A stretch of DNA of 64,000 bases from Gambelia wislizenii (taxonomy: Eukaryota > Chordata > Lepidosauria > Squamata > Crotaphytidae), in the NCBI GenBank assembly GCA_030847615.1, contig JAUMIR010000005.1, positions 211,652,645-211,716,644 on the forward strand, written 5' to 3'. This document shows positions 10,640 through 21,394 of the stretch, in pieces (the stretch's first letter is position 1; the number at the start of each line of letters is the position of its first letter). Below the pieces are notes generated by a model, which was given only the letters and a program-made list of their open reading frames with translations, had not been told where the DNA came from and ran no database searches. The position numbers were made by a program, and so were the translations under genes.

Positions 10640-12015
10640 TCCAAGGGCTTCCAAAGCAGGAAGTTGTGTGGCTCACTGGAGGGAGAAAGTACAAAAAATG
10701 TGCCAGGCCCCTCAGCTGCTGCCCTGCCTCTGCCCTGATGCTGCTGTGCTAGTTCTTGGGGAAAGTGGAGCAATAGAGATCCCTGTCACCAAGCGCCTCT
10801 GAAAGCCCACAGATCAGCAAGCTTCAGAGGCTCTAGGCAACAGAGATCACTGGGGGCCTGCCTTCTTCAAGCCCCACACTGCTGTGCTAGTGCATGCAGA
10901 AGACAAAGCTGCAGAGATCTTGGTTGCCAAATGTCTCCCAAAGCCTGCAGAGCAGCTGGCTTCAGAGAGATTTGGCAATGGAGTTCACTGGTGCTTTGCC
11001 TTCTCCAAACACCACACTGCTCTGCTAGTGCTTGCGGAAGGCAAAGCAGCAGAGATCCTGGTCTCCAAGCATCTCCCAAAGCTTGCAGAGCAGCTGGCTT
11101 CAGAAACGCTTGACAATGGAGTCCACTAGTGCTTTGTCTTCTCCAAGCACCATGCTGCTGTGCTAGTGCTTGAGGAAGGCGCAGCAGCAGAGATCTCAGT
11201 CTCCAAGCATCTCCCAAAGCCTGCAGAGCAGCCAGGTTCAGAGATGCTTGGTAATGGGATTCACTGGGGCTCTGCCTTCTCCCAGCACCACCCTGCTCTG
11301 TCAGAGCTTGGGGAAGGTGGAGCAGCAGAGATCTTGGTCTCCAAGCATCTTCCAAAACCTGCAGAGCAGCTGGCTTCAGATATGGTTGGCAGTGGAGTTT
11401 GCTAGTGTTTTGCCTTTTCTAAGCCCCATGCGGGCTCCAAGGTTCACTCAGCCTTCCATCCTTTCGTAGGTCGGTAAACTGAGTACCCAGCTTGTGGGGG
11501 CAATTAGCTAACACACATTGGAAACTGTTTAATGCAGTGTAGATGGGTAAATAGCTATTGCTTAAAATAATTTGTAAGCCGCTCTGATAGCCTTGTGGCT
11601 GAAGAGCGGGGTATAAATAAATAAATAAATAAATAGTAGCAAAAATTTCAGTCTCCAAGCACCTCCCAAAGCCTGCAGAGCAGTCAGCTTCAGAGATGTT
11701 TGGCAATGAAGTTTGTTGGTGCTTTGCCTTCTGAAAGCCCCACACTGCTCTGTTAGTGCTTGGGGAAGATGGAGCAGCAGAGTTCTTAGTTGCCAAGTGC
11801 CTCCCAAAGCCTCCAGTGTAGCCAGCTTCAGGGATGCTTGGCTATGGAGACAGCTGGTGCTCCACTTTATCCAAGCCCCATGCTGCTGTGCTAGTGCTTG
11901 GGGAAGGTGGAGCATCAGAGATCCCCATCATCAAAAGCCTCCCAAACCCCACAGAGCAGCCAGATTTGGAAGGCAGTTGGCAGCAGCCATGGAGATCACT
12001 GGTGCTCCCACCTCC
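10640..12015. repeat. Minisatellite array, unit about 138 bp
   Basis: The unit contains GCTGTGCTAGTGCTTGGGGA, a CAGCAGAGATCTTGGTCTCC block, an AAAGCCTGCAGAGCAGCTGG block and GTGCTTTGCCTTCTCCAAGC. The GCTAGTGCT marker recurs at about 10748, 10887, 11024, 11162 and 11300, then at 11752 and 11890, giving steps of 137-139 bp. Units differ by roughly 10-20 percent. A SINE (11432-11637) splits the array and about 35 bp of one unit is missing there. Because 138 is three times 46, frames stay open across units on both strands, producing repeated 46-residue peptides (minus strand 10867-11355) that I do not regard as a gene. Confidence 0.85.
11432..11637 (+). mobile_element. Sauria-type SINE, 5'-truncated
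   Basis: GGCTCCAAGGTTCACTCAGC, followed by CTTCCATCCTTTCGTAGGTC, GGTAAACTGAGTACCCAGCT and the tail AGCGGGGTATAAATAAATAA, is the body and 3' end of a squamate tRNA-derived SINE of the Sauria group. The tRNA-like head is missing. It lies inside the 138-bp array, so it inserted after the array formed. Confidence 0.75.
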
Positions 12016-12029
12016 TGAATCCTGATAGG

Positions 12030-12215
12030 ATAAAAGAGGAACATAGTAAATATCTCAGAAATCCAAAATTAGGGGCCACGTTTCACTCAGCAATTTGCAA
12101 GAAGAAGAAAAGGGGTGTAGCATTATATGTCAACCAGAGATATGAAGCGACTGAAGTATTCAAAGATACCGGAGGACAATATATAGGGGTAGTAATCCTG
12201 ATTACTTTCTCTTTC
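12030..12215 (+). pseudogene. L1-like endonuclease fragment
   Basis: One plus-strand frame reads KKKRGVALYVNQRYEATEVF and then KDTGGQYIGVVI. This matches the pattern of the L1 ORF2 endonuclease strand that reads roughly (K/R)GVAI-I...(D/E)-(G/E)GRY--V. Only about 60 residues survive, without the catalytic GDFN or SDH blocks. It directly follows the tandem array. Confidence 0.5.
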
Positions 12216-12975
12216 AATTTCTTAGATTCATCTGTTACTTTATCTATGGTTAATCACTGAAAGTCTATATTGTGTCAGCATATGAGCTGAAGTCGAGAAT
12301 CAATTTTCAAACACAGCTATAGGTTCACCAAAGGTGAATCCTGCAGCATGCAAAGTGTACGTACATGGAAAGGCTTCCTTGTACATGTACAATGTTTTCA
12401 TAAGTTTGTGAAGTGTTAATGTTGGGGTTTTGTGGGATTCTACCATAACCTTTTTTGGGTTGCCAAAGCTCTACTTCTAAATGCTCAATTGATATTTTAA
12501 GCTATTGCAATGCCAGACATTTGGGGACTGGAGGAACATTTGTTTGGGGAGCAAAATTCTAATTTGGGGAACTGTGGCCTCATTCCTCATCCCACCCCCA
12601 TTGCTACACACTTGGAGAAACCTCAAAATCATTCTGGGATGGAAAATTTGTTTTCAGCTTCAAATATGAGTGATGTGCTTCCTTCACACGCTTCCAAAAA
12701 TATACTAAGAGTTTGCTTTAATTTTGGCAGGTGACAACTGACTTATAATATAGGAGTGCAACTATTCTGGCCAGAAGGGAATGTTAAAAAATTAAATATA
12801 ATTCCTCTTTGGTGTATTGGAACTTATTACTTTTACAGTGTAGAGCGCTCCAGTTCTAAACATGGTTGTGGCTGTTCTCATACACATAAGTCATATCAGT
12901 TTCAGATAGAGATGGAAAAGAAATGTGGATGGCTAAGAATGAAAACAATTGAAAAATAGGAGCTGCAATGCTACA
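12216..12975. other. Unassigned sequence
   Basis: Nothing recognised; ordinary AT-rich sequence. Confidence 0.4.
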
Positions 12976-13251
12976 GGAGATTATCAGATGCAGCAAAAAG
13001 TACCTTATGAGAATGCCAGGACAACATTCCTGTCCCACAAACAGGTCTTGGTTTCACACCTCATTGTGCTCATCAGATTCTGCTCTGTGCTTCAGCAGTT
13101 AGTAAAGCAGCACTTTTCACTGATGGGAGCTGAAGCACAGGAACAGAATGTGATGAGCACAGGGATGTGTGAAACCAGGTCCCGTTCGTGGGACAGGAAT
13201 GTCATCTTGGTGTTCTTGTAAGGTACTTTTTGGATGCATCTGATAATCTCC
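12976..13251. mobile_element. Fold-back DNA element, 276 bp
   Basis: Ends are GGAGATTATCAGATGC and GCATCTGATAATCTCC, exact complements. Inside, GCTGAAGCACAG faces CTGTGCTTCAGC and the AAAAAGTACCTTA-(C/T)GAGAA block faces TTCTTGTAAGGTACTTTTT. Flanks ACA and TTA do not match. It shares its body with 55308-55621. Confidence 0.85.
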
Positions 13252-15611
13252 TTAGACAACGTGGAAAATAAAGCATAAATGTATGCATGTGAAAAGTTCA
13301 TATAAAAGGTCTATTTAAAAAAAAAAAGCAAACACAAAGAAATTACATAAAATTGCCATGAAAGAAGAAAAGCAAGGTCTTGCAATCCCATTTGCTCCAA
13401 GCATGGGATGAGAATGCAGTCTGGGTTTTGAGAAATGCATTGAAATTCAGATTGCAGATCTTGCAGATACTTCCTCTATAAGGAAAAGAAAAAGTATGTA
13501 ACTACATTGCAGATTTATAATGCTTTGATGCCATTTTAACTATCACAGTTCTGTCCTGTGGAATTCTGGGATTTGTAGTTTGGGGAGGGACTTTGAATTC
13601 TCTGCCAGAGAGTTCTAATGCTGCAGGTGCTCACCAAACTACAAAAATTGCACAAATAACCATGCTGACTGTTAAACAAAATCCAAAATGCACATTGTGA
13701 TATTTTTAGGGGGCCAAACACAAGGTACAAAAACATTCTACTAATTTTCAAAGCTCAAGGACTTCATCATCAGGCAAAGGTAGTTTAAAAAATCATCATG
13801 CAGGAAAAATTAAAGGTGAATTATGTAGGAGGTATGAGTCTAAAAATAAAAATGTATTTAAAAAATCCAGGAATCTAGCCCTTTTAAAAAGAAATAAAAA
13901 TATCTTCTTTAAAAAGTAAAAATCACTTCACTTTCAAAGTCATGCAGAGTGCCACTTAAGAATGCAGACATGCTCAATTAACATTTAAAAGTGTATTCTG
14001 AGGTCTGTGGTCTGATCACCCAGATTCTAATTAGACTCATTACAAAAACAAAGGAGTCAGTTTAAAAATGCATATCAAAAGTTTACTGAAGGTATATGAA
14101 TCTTAATCTACATAGTAAAACAAACTTTAAAAAAAAGAAAGGTTCCTAACCAACTAGGAGGATTTAGGGTAGAATGACTCACCCAGCCTTTAGCAGTAGA
14201 GGCTGCATGGTGAACATCATGGCATAGCATCATAGCAAGGCTTCATAGCAGCATGGCTACATAACATGGCTACAGCCGCATGGAGACTCTACCTTAAAAG
14301 AGAACTTGCACAAAGAGCAATAAAATTTAAATTAGGTCATGTGTTGAATGACCCAGCACTCCAGTTGGCTGGAATTGCCTAGTGAAATAAGAGAAAGGGA
14401 GTTTGGGAGAACAGAAGCATGCAGGGAAACTTCTTAGACTCATCTTAATATGTGAATGGGATACACAAGATTGTTTTACATTACAATAATTATTTCCCCA
14501 CATACTACACAATATTGGCATCCCAGAGGCCTGTAGCTCTGCATCTTTTGCATTTGGGTGTTATAAAAGATTTGTACTTGTTGAAAATGAGGACTGGGTC
14601 ATTGCCCTTCACTTTGAAAAAGACTGTAGGATCAACATCAAAATTGTAATCAGTACACTGGGGGATGAGAGACAAGAAACTCTCTGCTTCTCCAACCGAA
14701 TGGCTATAAAAAGGGAATGAAGATTTGCCATTCTCTTTCACCCTATTCCAGTGAAGCTGAACTGGTAACATTCCAAGGGGAAAAAATAAACCATGCTTGA
14801 CCTCAAGGTAAGAAGTAAGCATTATATTCTCATATACACACTGCTGGAATGAGATGACAAGAAGCAGCAACAGTGTGGAAACAACACCAGATTAAATATT
14901 TGGAAAGAGGATAAACAAGAAACCCAGCAAGACCACCCAGTTTCACTCAAAAATAAAATCATAAATCCTGCTCATACACATGAAATGGGGGAAGATGTGC
15001 CTGTAAAAGAATAGAGGAGGATTTTTTGTACTTTGAAACACTTGAACCATTAAGAAATGGCTATCCTAGCAACTTACATAATATCTTTTTTAAAATCCTG
15101 TAATGCAGCATTTCAGTTTCCTATAATGTGTTTTTATTTGTAAATCAAACCCAGTTTGGCTGTTGAGACACTCAGAAAAGATATGCTGATGATTCCAATT
15201 CACCCATTATCTAGTATTCTTCCATTTAATTTGACAAAGAGCACTGATAACACCAGGGTGGCCCTTACACATTACAATCACTGCTGAACTCTGGACGTGC
15301 TTCTTCAAAACATTTAGAAAGCCTCTTTTATTTATATTCTTGATTTTCAAATGTATCCAGTGCCTAAAGGCTTCTTTGGATGTATATGCAATAAAAATGA
15401 AAAAGACCTTTAAAGCCCCCCCTAGAAAATGAAAAAAATATATAAAAAACCAAACAGACTTAAATTAGCAAAGACTGAGTCCTCAAACCAAAAAGCAAAC
15501 AATAGTAATGTCGACACAGATGTCTGAAGACCTAACAGAAGTCTTGTGCTTTGTAAAATGGTCCAGGTACAAGAGTAGAATGAACTGTGATGGCAACTAT
15601 GCAGTTTAGGA
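13252..15611. other. Unassigned sequence with one decayed MITE
   Basis: Apart from the MITE at 13518-13650 I recognise nothing. A 121-codon minus-strand frame at 14505-14870 encodes a plausible-looking peptide, but it has no family resemblance I can name and lacks splice or promoter context. Short A and AT runs lie at 13317-13327 and 14128-14136. Confidence 0.35.
13518..13650. repeat. Decayed palindromic MITE of the 'GGGATTTGTAGTTT' type
   Basis: GTGGAATTCTGGGATTTGTA, followed later by CTCACCAAACTACAAA, matches the core of the better preserved copies at 25254-25475 and 61139-61335. The outer ends are lost. Confidence 0.55.
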
Positions 15612-15840
15612 TGTTGTTGTTGTTCCTTCAAGTCATTTCCAACTTATGGTGAAACCAAGGTGAACCTACCATGCAATTTTCTTGGCAAAATTTGTTCAGA
15701 GCAGGTTTGCTTTTGCCTTCCTCTGAGGCTGAGAGTGTGACTTGCCCAAGGTTACCCAGTGGTTTTATTCCATGGCTGAGCAGGAATTCAAACCCTGGTC
15801 TCCAAAGTTCAATGCTCGAACAACAACACTGGCTCATCCT
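15612..15840 (-). mobile_element. tRNA-derived SINE, near full length
   Basis: On the minus strand the element begins TGAGCCAGTGTTGTTGTTCG (position of the pol III A box), has GGGTTTGAATTCC (degenerate B box) and then GCCATGGAATAAAACCACTG, GTAACCTTGGGCAAGTCACA and CTCAGAGGAAGGCAAAAGCA. It ends in GGAAATGACTTGAAGGAAC and a (CAA)n tail. This is a common squamate tRNA SINE. Wear in both boxes suggests it is silent. Confidence 0.8.
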
Positions 15841-16775
15841 CAGTTAAGAATGAACATATCTATAAAGCCAGCATCTTATATGTAGTAGAATAGCAGACTA
15901 TCCAAAGTGAAGCTCCAAATGTTTTCTCAGAAGTAAGCTCTGATGTCTTCAGTGGAGTTCAGTTCCAGAAAAGCATATACAGGGCTCAGCTTGAGCTGTG
16001 CCAGAGTGCCTTCAGAACCACAGTGCTCAGAGTTCCAGCTGATGGGAACTATATTCTCCACCTCAACGAGTAGAAGGTAATGAATCACATGACGAAAGAG
16101 GAGCTGTGCCTATTCCCTTAATGTGCCTAAATAATTTAATAGGATTCTTACTACTTTACTGTGAAATTGAATTATTTCATTGACCCAATTAAAAAATAAT
16201 AATTATGCACATCACAATCATGGCTACTACAGGAATTTATTCTGAGATGAAATGAATGTGATTGAGTCAAAAAGCTCAATGTTGATTGTCAGAGCATATT
16301 TCATGATACAATAACATTCTATACTAAAGTGTTTGTTATGCTATACCAGTCCATATGCCTGAACACAGACAGCATCACCAAACTTGTTATGTTATCTAAC
16401 AGGACCAACATGGAAGCAGTAGTAAAATGTTGGTTGCAATCTATCAGCTATCCCCTAAACAAACACTTTGGATTTCTGTATTTCCAGAATGTGCATTTAT
16501 GAATGGATTTTGGTTAGAGTTAATATTTACCCTTAGGGCAACAACCCAAACTTTTTACTGCAGGTTTGAGACTGAACAATCTTGCAGACAAGTCTGGCAA
16601 GCTTTGAGTTTGGGGGAATTGGGTGGTTTCACATAAAACCTGATACAAAACTATTATTTTAATTCTAGGCATTACTAGTCAGACATTTGTTTCTTTCAAA
16701 TAATAAACAAAATCCACATCCTCAACTAGGCAATAACTGGTAAAGCCCCCTCCATCATCTCAGGAAGTAAACCAA
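15841..16775. other. Unassigned sequence
   Basis: Nothing recognised beyond a weak 'gctgatgggaactatattct' trace near 16033-16055 that may be the same AACTCCCAT-type MITE. Confidence 0.35.
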
Positions 16776-17318
16776 GGCCTTGTCTAGACAGACTGTTTAC
16801 CCTGTCTTGGTCACGTCTTGAACACCTGCAGTTCTAATGATGCAGGACTTTTGCCCCTTTTTGCCCCTGGACAGTCCTCATGATGTTCAGGGCTAAGATG
16901 GAGGAAGAGGGGATAAAGCCCATTATACCATTCTGTTAAAATACCCAGGGAAAACCGCTTCAGCTTGGGGAAAATGGATTGCTTCAGCTGGGGAAAAACA
17001 TGACCACAGGAGGCCATACCTCCATGTTGGCCCATCACTAAAGCTACCATCCACAGCACTCTCTCCACAGCCAGGAAGCAGGCCTACAGGATGTTACTAG
17101 GTCTGGTCACATGCCGGGGGTCTTGAACATGTACTGGGGGCCACCTGCCTGGCATCAGAGAGTGTGACATGGATGGCAGCAGGGGTGGCTGCAGAGACAG
17201 GCCAGCATGCCTGTCTGGACTCTATCCTGTTTTGTTCAGGTAATGGCAGAGGAATGGGCCAGATTCATAGACAGAATATGCCGGCAAGGAGCTGGCATAT
17301 TCTGGCCAGTATAGACCC
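16776..17318 (+). mobile_element. GGGCTTGTCTA-family DNA element (family C)
   Basis: Starts GGCCTTGTCTAGACAGAC and ends CCAGTATAGACCC, a worn inverted repeat. The body is shared with 20885-21394 and 26799-27322: a TTACCCTGTCTTGG block near the left end, GCAGGACTTTTGCCCC, GGTCACATG near the middle, CCTGTCTGGACTC and GAATATGCCGGCAAGGAGCT near the right end. No coding capacity. Target duplication not visible (flanks CAA and GAG). Confidence 0.7.
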
Positions 17319-17336
17319 GAGTCTATGAAAGTTTAT

Positions 17337-17407
17337 GCTAGAACTTCTTTCTCTCAGTCTCTAAGGTGCTAGTGGAACCACATACTGATATTCCAGACTA
17401 ATATAGC
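17337..17407 (-). repeat. Fragment of the 'TAGCCGTGTTAGTCTGTAT' dispersed repeat
   Basis: CTCAGTCTCTAAGGTGCTAG and CAGACTAATATAGCTATG read on the minus strand as a worn copy of the repeat also found at 18544-18660. This phrase is widespread in reptile and turtle DNA; I cannot assign its class. Confidence 0.5.
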
Positions 17408-17530
17408 TATGTGAAGTCGAAGGCTTTCACTGCCGGCATCCATAGATTTTCCTTGGTTTTTTTCCGGGCTGTGAGGCTGTGCTCCAGAACACAGCCTCAC
17501 AGCCTGGAAAAAAACCAAGGAAAATCTATA
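17408..17530. mobile_element. Penelope-like terminal fragment with near-perfect hairpin
   Basis: GAAGTCGAAGGCTTTCACTG leads into two 39-nt arms (17443-17481 and 17490-17528) with one mismatch around an 8-nt loop. The left arm, GATTTTCCTTGGTTTTTTTC with the following CGGGCTGTGAGGC, is similar to 62910-62945. There it precedes a hammerhead-like motif, which is why I place both in a Penelope-like element. That class assignment is an inference. Confidence 0.5.
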
Positions 17531-18165
17531 ATACAGCTATGTCTTTGAATGGTATATTTTATAGTTTCTATAACATCCAGGTAGCATTCCTCAGAAAAAT
17601 ATTTGGCATATTCTACATTAATATCAGGACTGAATTAGTATCTTATCTTTTGAAATAATCCCAATGAGAATTGTCCTCCCACCCACCTCAAGCTGCAAAG
17701 GGGATTTTCACTATGGTTCTCCCCTAATATTCAGAACTAAATTCTGTAAAGCTGATCTGTTGTTTAAGCAGACAGGGAATAATATCAGTTGTTGTCCCAG
17801 GCATCTATTTTAAGTATATAGCATAGGTCTTTGTAGCCTTGCTACAAATGTTTTATCTCACCAAGGTTGAGTCCAGCCAAAGCTCTTATTGTGCAACTGT
17901 TCTGTCTTGTTTTGGGAATTTTACAGGAAGTTCAGAAAACATCTTCAGTCTACAGTCCTCCTGTCTTCTTCCACTCCTTTTTTGTGTTATGAAGGAAATG
18001 TGACAATAACTGTACAATATACAGGAGCCTATACTATTCACCTGGAAGCACCCAAAATGCTTTGTTTGCACGTCTTAAAAATGTTGACCACTCTGCTAAA
18101 AATGTTGATATTTTCATCATGTTAACATGAAATTTCTATGTATGCATTTCCAAGCTTGACAGTGA
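17531..18165. other. Unassigned sequence
   Basis: No gene or element recognised. Overlapping open frames on both strands at 17886-18125 share one region and look like chance. Confidence 0.4.
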
Positions 18166-18240
18166 GGAAAGCCGGCAGGAAGAAAATCACATTTCAAATG
18201 TGATGCTGGAGTTCTTTGGATACCACGGACTGCTAAAAAA
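18166..18240 (+). pseudogene. BovB/RTE-like LINE fragment
   Basis: Reading across one small shift, the plus strand gives KAGRKKI-FQM-CW and then VLWIPRTAKK. This resembles the C-terminal (A/D)RKKI-SFE-WCWRR-LRIPWTAK block of RTE-BovB reverse transcriptases. Only about 25 residues remain, including a stop. A run of 27 A follows. Confidence 0.5.
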
Positions 18241-18261
18241 AAAAAAAAAAAAAAAAAAAAA
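18235..18261. repeat. Poly(A) run, 27 bases
   Basis: Uninterrupted A run directly after the BovB-like fragment. It may be an expanded internal A stretch rather than a retroposon tail. Confidence 0.9.
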
Positions 18262-18285
18262 GGCCTGAACTCTCACTAGAAACCA

Positions 18286-18543
18286 AGGTATTGTCTAGAT
18301 TGTGAAAATATTCCTTGTAGAATGTGAGGAGAATATGATCTGTCCCAATACGCTGTGAAGAAGATTCGTGGTACTCAGAAGGAGGAGACGAAAAACACCA
18401 CTAAAAACACTCCATTCGAATAGATGCACACACATGCAAATTGGAAAAAAAATGGTGGAAACAAAATACTGTCACTGTGAATGGGCAAAAATGTGCACCC
18501 ACTCACAGTATGCCATCACGTCTAGACTGGCCCAAGAGTACCA
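18286..18543 (+). mobile_element. Left part of a family C-related DNA element
   Basis: GGTATTGTCTAGATTGTGAA, with AATATTCCTTGTAGAATGTG following, parallels 32447-32500 (GGCTTGTCTAAATGGTGAAA and on), the left end of another GGGCTTGTCTA element. No right end is found before the next repeat, so this is a fragment. Confidence 0.5.
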
Positions 18544-18660
18544 AAGTGACTCTAGTATTCAAAGACATAGCCGTGTTAGTCTGTATCAGTATGCAAAAGG
18601 ATCTTGTATCACCTTTGACACTAACTGAGAGAAATAAGTTGGTAGCATAAGCTTTCATAG
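18544..18660 (+). repeat. 'TAGCCGTGTTAGTCTGTAT' dispersed repeat
   Basis: ACATAGCCGTGTTAGTCTGT, then GGATCTTGTATCACCTTTGA, CACTAACTGAGAGAAATAAG and AGCTTTCATAGACC. It is the better preserved of two copies (see 17337-17407). Widespread in sauropsid genomes as far as I recall; class not assigned. Confidence 0.6.
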
Positions 18661-18665
18661 ACCAA

Positions 18666-19438
18666 GGCCTTGACTACACCAGGAAAAAAAAAAACCCATA
18701 CCTACCACAATTCTGGTTCAATGGGAACACACGACATAGGAGCATTTAAGTAGTGAAAGTGCTTCTTGTAGGCTTTAGTGCAATTTTTTAAAACTCACTT
18801 CTTGCTCCACAGTTTCTAGGAAAACCCTGTCTATTTTAGTGTGTCCATCTTCATCGGGGTGGTAGCAGGATAGAATCTTCCAGGGAGAGGTCATGTTTGG
18901 TTCGTTGCCACAAAAACAACAATAGAGTCTTTTCTCTAATTTTTGGAATGAAAAAAAATTCTTTTGAAATATATTTATCTGGATTGCAGCCCACTTCTCT
19001 TCTTCCTAACTTGCCATTCAATGTGCCGTCCCTGTTAAAAAATAACAATAAAAAGTTTCTTTCTTCTCAGGGCCATGCCACTGCCTTCCCAGCCAAGCAT
19101 CTGCCCAGCAGAGCCCCACTGGTAAAGTTGCTTCCTCTGAGGGCAGAAAAAGGTACCCCAGCCATGAGATCAATGATGCAGGGGTTGATTGGGCTCCCTC
19201 CTCATTGTTGACCTCATGGCTAGGCACATCTGGGGTGGTGCTTGGCCAGGAAGGCAGTGGTGGTGGCCCCAAGGAGAAGAAGAAAAAAAGTGGGCCAATT
19301 TAATTTGCGCAGGGATGTGTGGACATCAAGTGCAGTATATTTAGGTGTGGGGCTAATGGGTGAATTCAGAACAGTTCCGGGGCAGAATACTTTAAATTGC
19401 TGCTGGATTATTATTTTTTTTCTTGTGTAGACAAGCCC
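18666..19438. mobile_element. GGGCTTGTCTA-family DNA element
   Basis: Left end GGCCTTGACTACACC and right end GTGTAGACAAGCCC are inverted repeats. The flank is CAA on the left and TAA on the right, a 2-of-3 match. The inside differs from the other family C copies, so it may be a distinct subfamily. It ends 9 bp before a family A element. No transposase seen. Confidence 0.65.
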
Positions 19439-19447
19439 TAAGTCTAT

Positions 19448-20055
19448 AGAGATTTTCAGACGGGCTAAATATGGTGTTATGATGATATCAGGAAATTGTT
19501 AAAGGGCTTCCCTTTCAGACAATGTCGTTCCTGTGTTGTCATGCTCCCATTTGGCTGTCGTTATGCTGGGGCTTCTTTTTATTCACAGGTTAAGCGGTGA
19601 ATGGATCCCCCATTCTGTTTCTGTAACAAAATGTCTTGCAAGTGAAAAGGTGCCCCATTATGCTGGTGCAATGCCAACATCAGTGGGAGGTCCGTGCCAG
19701 AACACTTCTGGGTGAGATTGGGACATCCAGGTAAGTGACACACTTTTTTGTACCCTCCCCAGGTTATTTGTTATGTTTTAAGTGTGTTTTTGTGCTTGCT
19801 ATCACTTTTCCCCTTTTATTTTGCTTTTAAAATTTGAATTTCCCGCACTCTTGTCCTCTTGCAAGAACAGCCAGGATTTCAAACCAGGAAGTGAATAGAG
19901 CTCTGTTCGAGCTCCATTCACTCCTGGGCAGCAACAAAAATGCTACCAAGGTAGGTCTGAAACTTTAGTTGATTGTGGTATGCAGGGATGGGAGAGGGAC
20001 AGGAAAGAAGATTGCAGGATGGGGATGCTTTTTTTGTTCCCGTCTGAAAATCTCC
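19448..20055 (+). mobile_element. Family A DNA element, complete, 608 bp
   Basis: Starts AGAGATTTTCAGACGG (first G of the family changed to A) and ends CCGTCTGAAAATCTCC. TAT lies on both sides (19445-19447 and 20056-20058), an exact 3-bp duplication. It is the cleanest uninterrupted example of the family body: GCCAGAACACTTCTGGGTGA, ACATCCAGGTAAGTGACACA, AAGTGTGTTTTTGTGCTTGC and AGGAAGTGAATAGAGCTCTG. No coding capacity. Confidence 0.85.
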
Positions 20056-20884
20056 TATGAACTTTGGTGATTGGCATTCTTTTTCTGATCCAAAGACCAC
20101 AGATGACTGGCCTTGTGAGATGGGGTAATAGCACTTCTTTGCAAGGTGCTGAGATAATGCCAAGGTAGCTCCAGTTCCTTAGAGCGAAATAGTAGTGGGA
20201 GGAGGATCCCTGCCTAGGTTTCTTCTCAGTTATTACTCTATTACTCTATTGCTTTAGTTCACAGAATTAAAATAATATCCAAACTTTATTAAGATCTCAT
20301 AAACTTATGGTATAATATTCTTAACAATAAATGTCACTAAAATTACTGCCAGATTAAACCATTTCTAGTTTCATTAAAAGTTTCCATAGCTTGCCAGCAT
20401 ACATTTATGAAATTCATTTTTTTCCTTATTAAAATTCAGCATCTAGTATGAAATAAAGTCATTATCACTTTCTGCTCAGGCTGTAGTGTTTAGTTAATTA
20501 ATCAGCTAGATTAATCAATTTAAAACATTATGTGTGATTACAAAGGTCCCCTGATTAATTGGGCAACAGATTATTTTTTTAAAAAAAGCAATTATTTTAA
20601 AGCAAGTACTTACAAAAACTGCAGATGGCAAACTTCATCTTAAAAGAGGGATTCTCTCTTGTGTACGGGAGGATGGGAAAGGATGGTCATGCTGGCCGGG
20701 GGATTCTAGGAGCTATAGTTTAAAAAAAAAAAAAACTTCTGCATTTGGGCATCTTAAAAAGAAAAGTGATGCTTCTTTGCCTTAGCAACTGAAATCAACT
20801 AAACAATTTGTCTGAATTTGACAAACTGATAGATTACATAAAACAAAATCTGGCATGGTTAAGTATCAAAGATTGCTTCACTAA
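20056..20884. other. Unassigned sequence
   Basis: AT-rich. GCTGGCCGGGGGATTCTAGG at 20691-20710 followed by AGCTATAGTTT is a trace of a common short reptile repeat. Otherwise nothing recognised. Confidence 0.35.
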
Positions 20885-21394
20885 GGGCTTATCTACACGA
20901 GCAATTTACCTGTCTTACCCCATCTTAGAGCCCTGGAGCCCTGATGACACAGGGCTTTTGCCCCATTCTGACCCCAGGCAGTCCTTACCACCCCTGAGGC
21001 AGATATGGGGCTCAGACAAGGGGAAGACAGGGTAGGGCCTTCTACTGCATTTAAAAAAAAATACTTGGAAAATTCCATTCTCATTGGAAAGGAGTCTGCA
21101 GGAACCTGTCCTTGTAGGGCAGAAGACCACTGTAGGTGCCAGTCAACCTCGGTCTTTCCGAAGCAGGAAGGAGTCCTACAGCATGTGAACAAAGCTGGTC
21201 ATGTACAGGGGGGCTTGGTCACATGTGGCAGGCCACCTTCCTGCCTTCAGAGAAAGTCAGGGAGATGGTGATGGGCCAGAGCGCCTGTCTGGACTCCGGC
21301 CCATTTCATAGAGGTAATGGGATGAACAGGCCTGATCCATAGCCAGGATATGCTGGTGGGGAGCCAGCGTATCCTGGCTCATGTTGATGAGCCC
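20885..21394 (+). mobile_element. Family C DNA element, complete, 510 bp
   Basis: Starts GGGCTTATCTACACGAGC and ends GGCTCATGTTGATGAGCCC. TAA lies on both sides (20882-20884 and 21395-21397), an exact 3-bp duplication. The body carries the family blocks CAGGGCTTTTGCCCC, GGTCATGTACAGG and TGTCTGGACTCC. This copy best defines the family ends and target. Non-coding. Confidence 0.85.

Noticed and set aside
10867..11355. 162-codon minus-strand frame with repeated 46-residue units as a repeat protein gene
   Set aside because: It lies entirely in the tandem array, units diverge freely, the opposite strand is equally open, and no promoter or splice context is visible.
14505..14870. Coding exon (121-codon minus-strand frame)
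   Set aside because: I could not match it to any family and there is no flanking evidence. A protein search with a significant hit in other vertebrates would revive it.
18235..18261. Poly(A) tail of a processed pseudogene
   Set aside because: Upstream sequence is a BovB-like internal RT fragment, not the end of a transcript, and no target duplication was seen.
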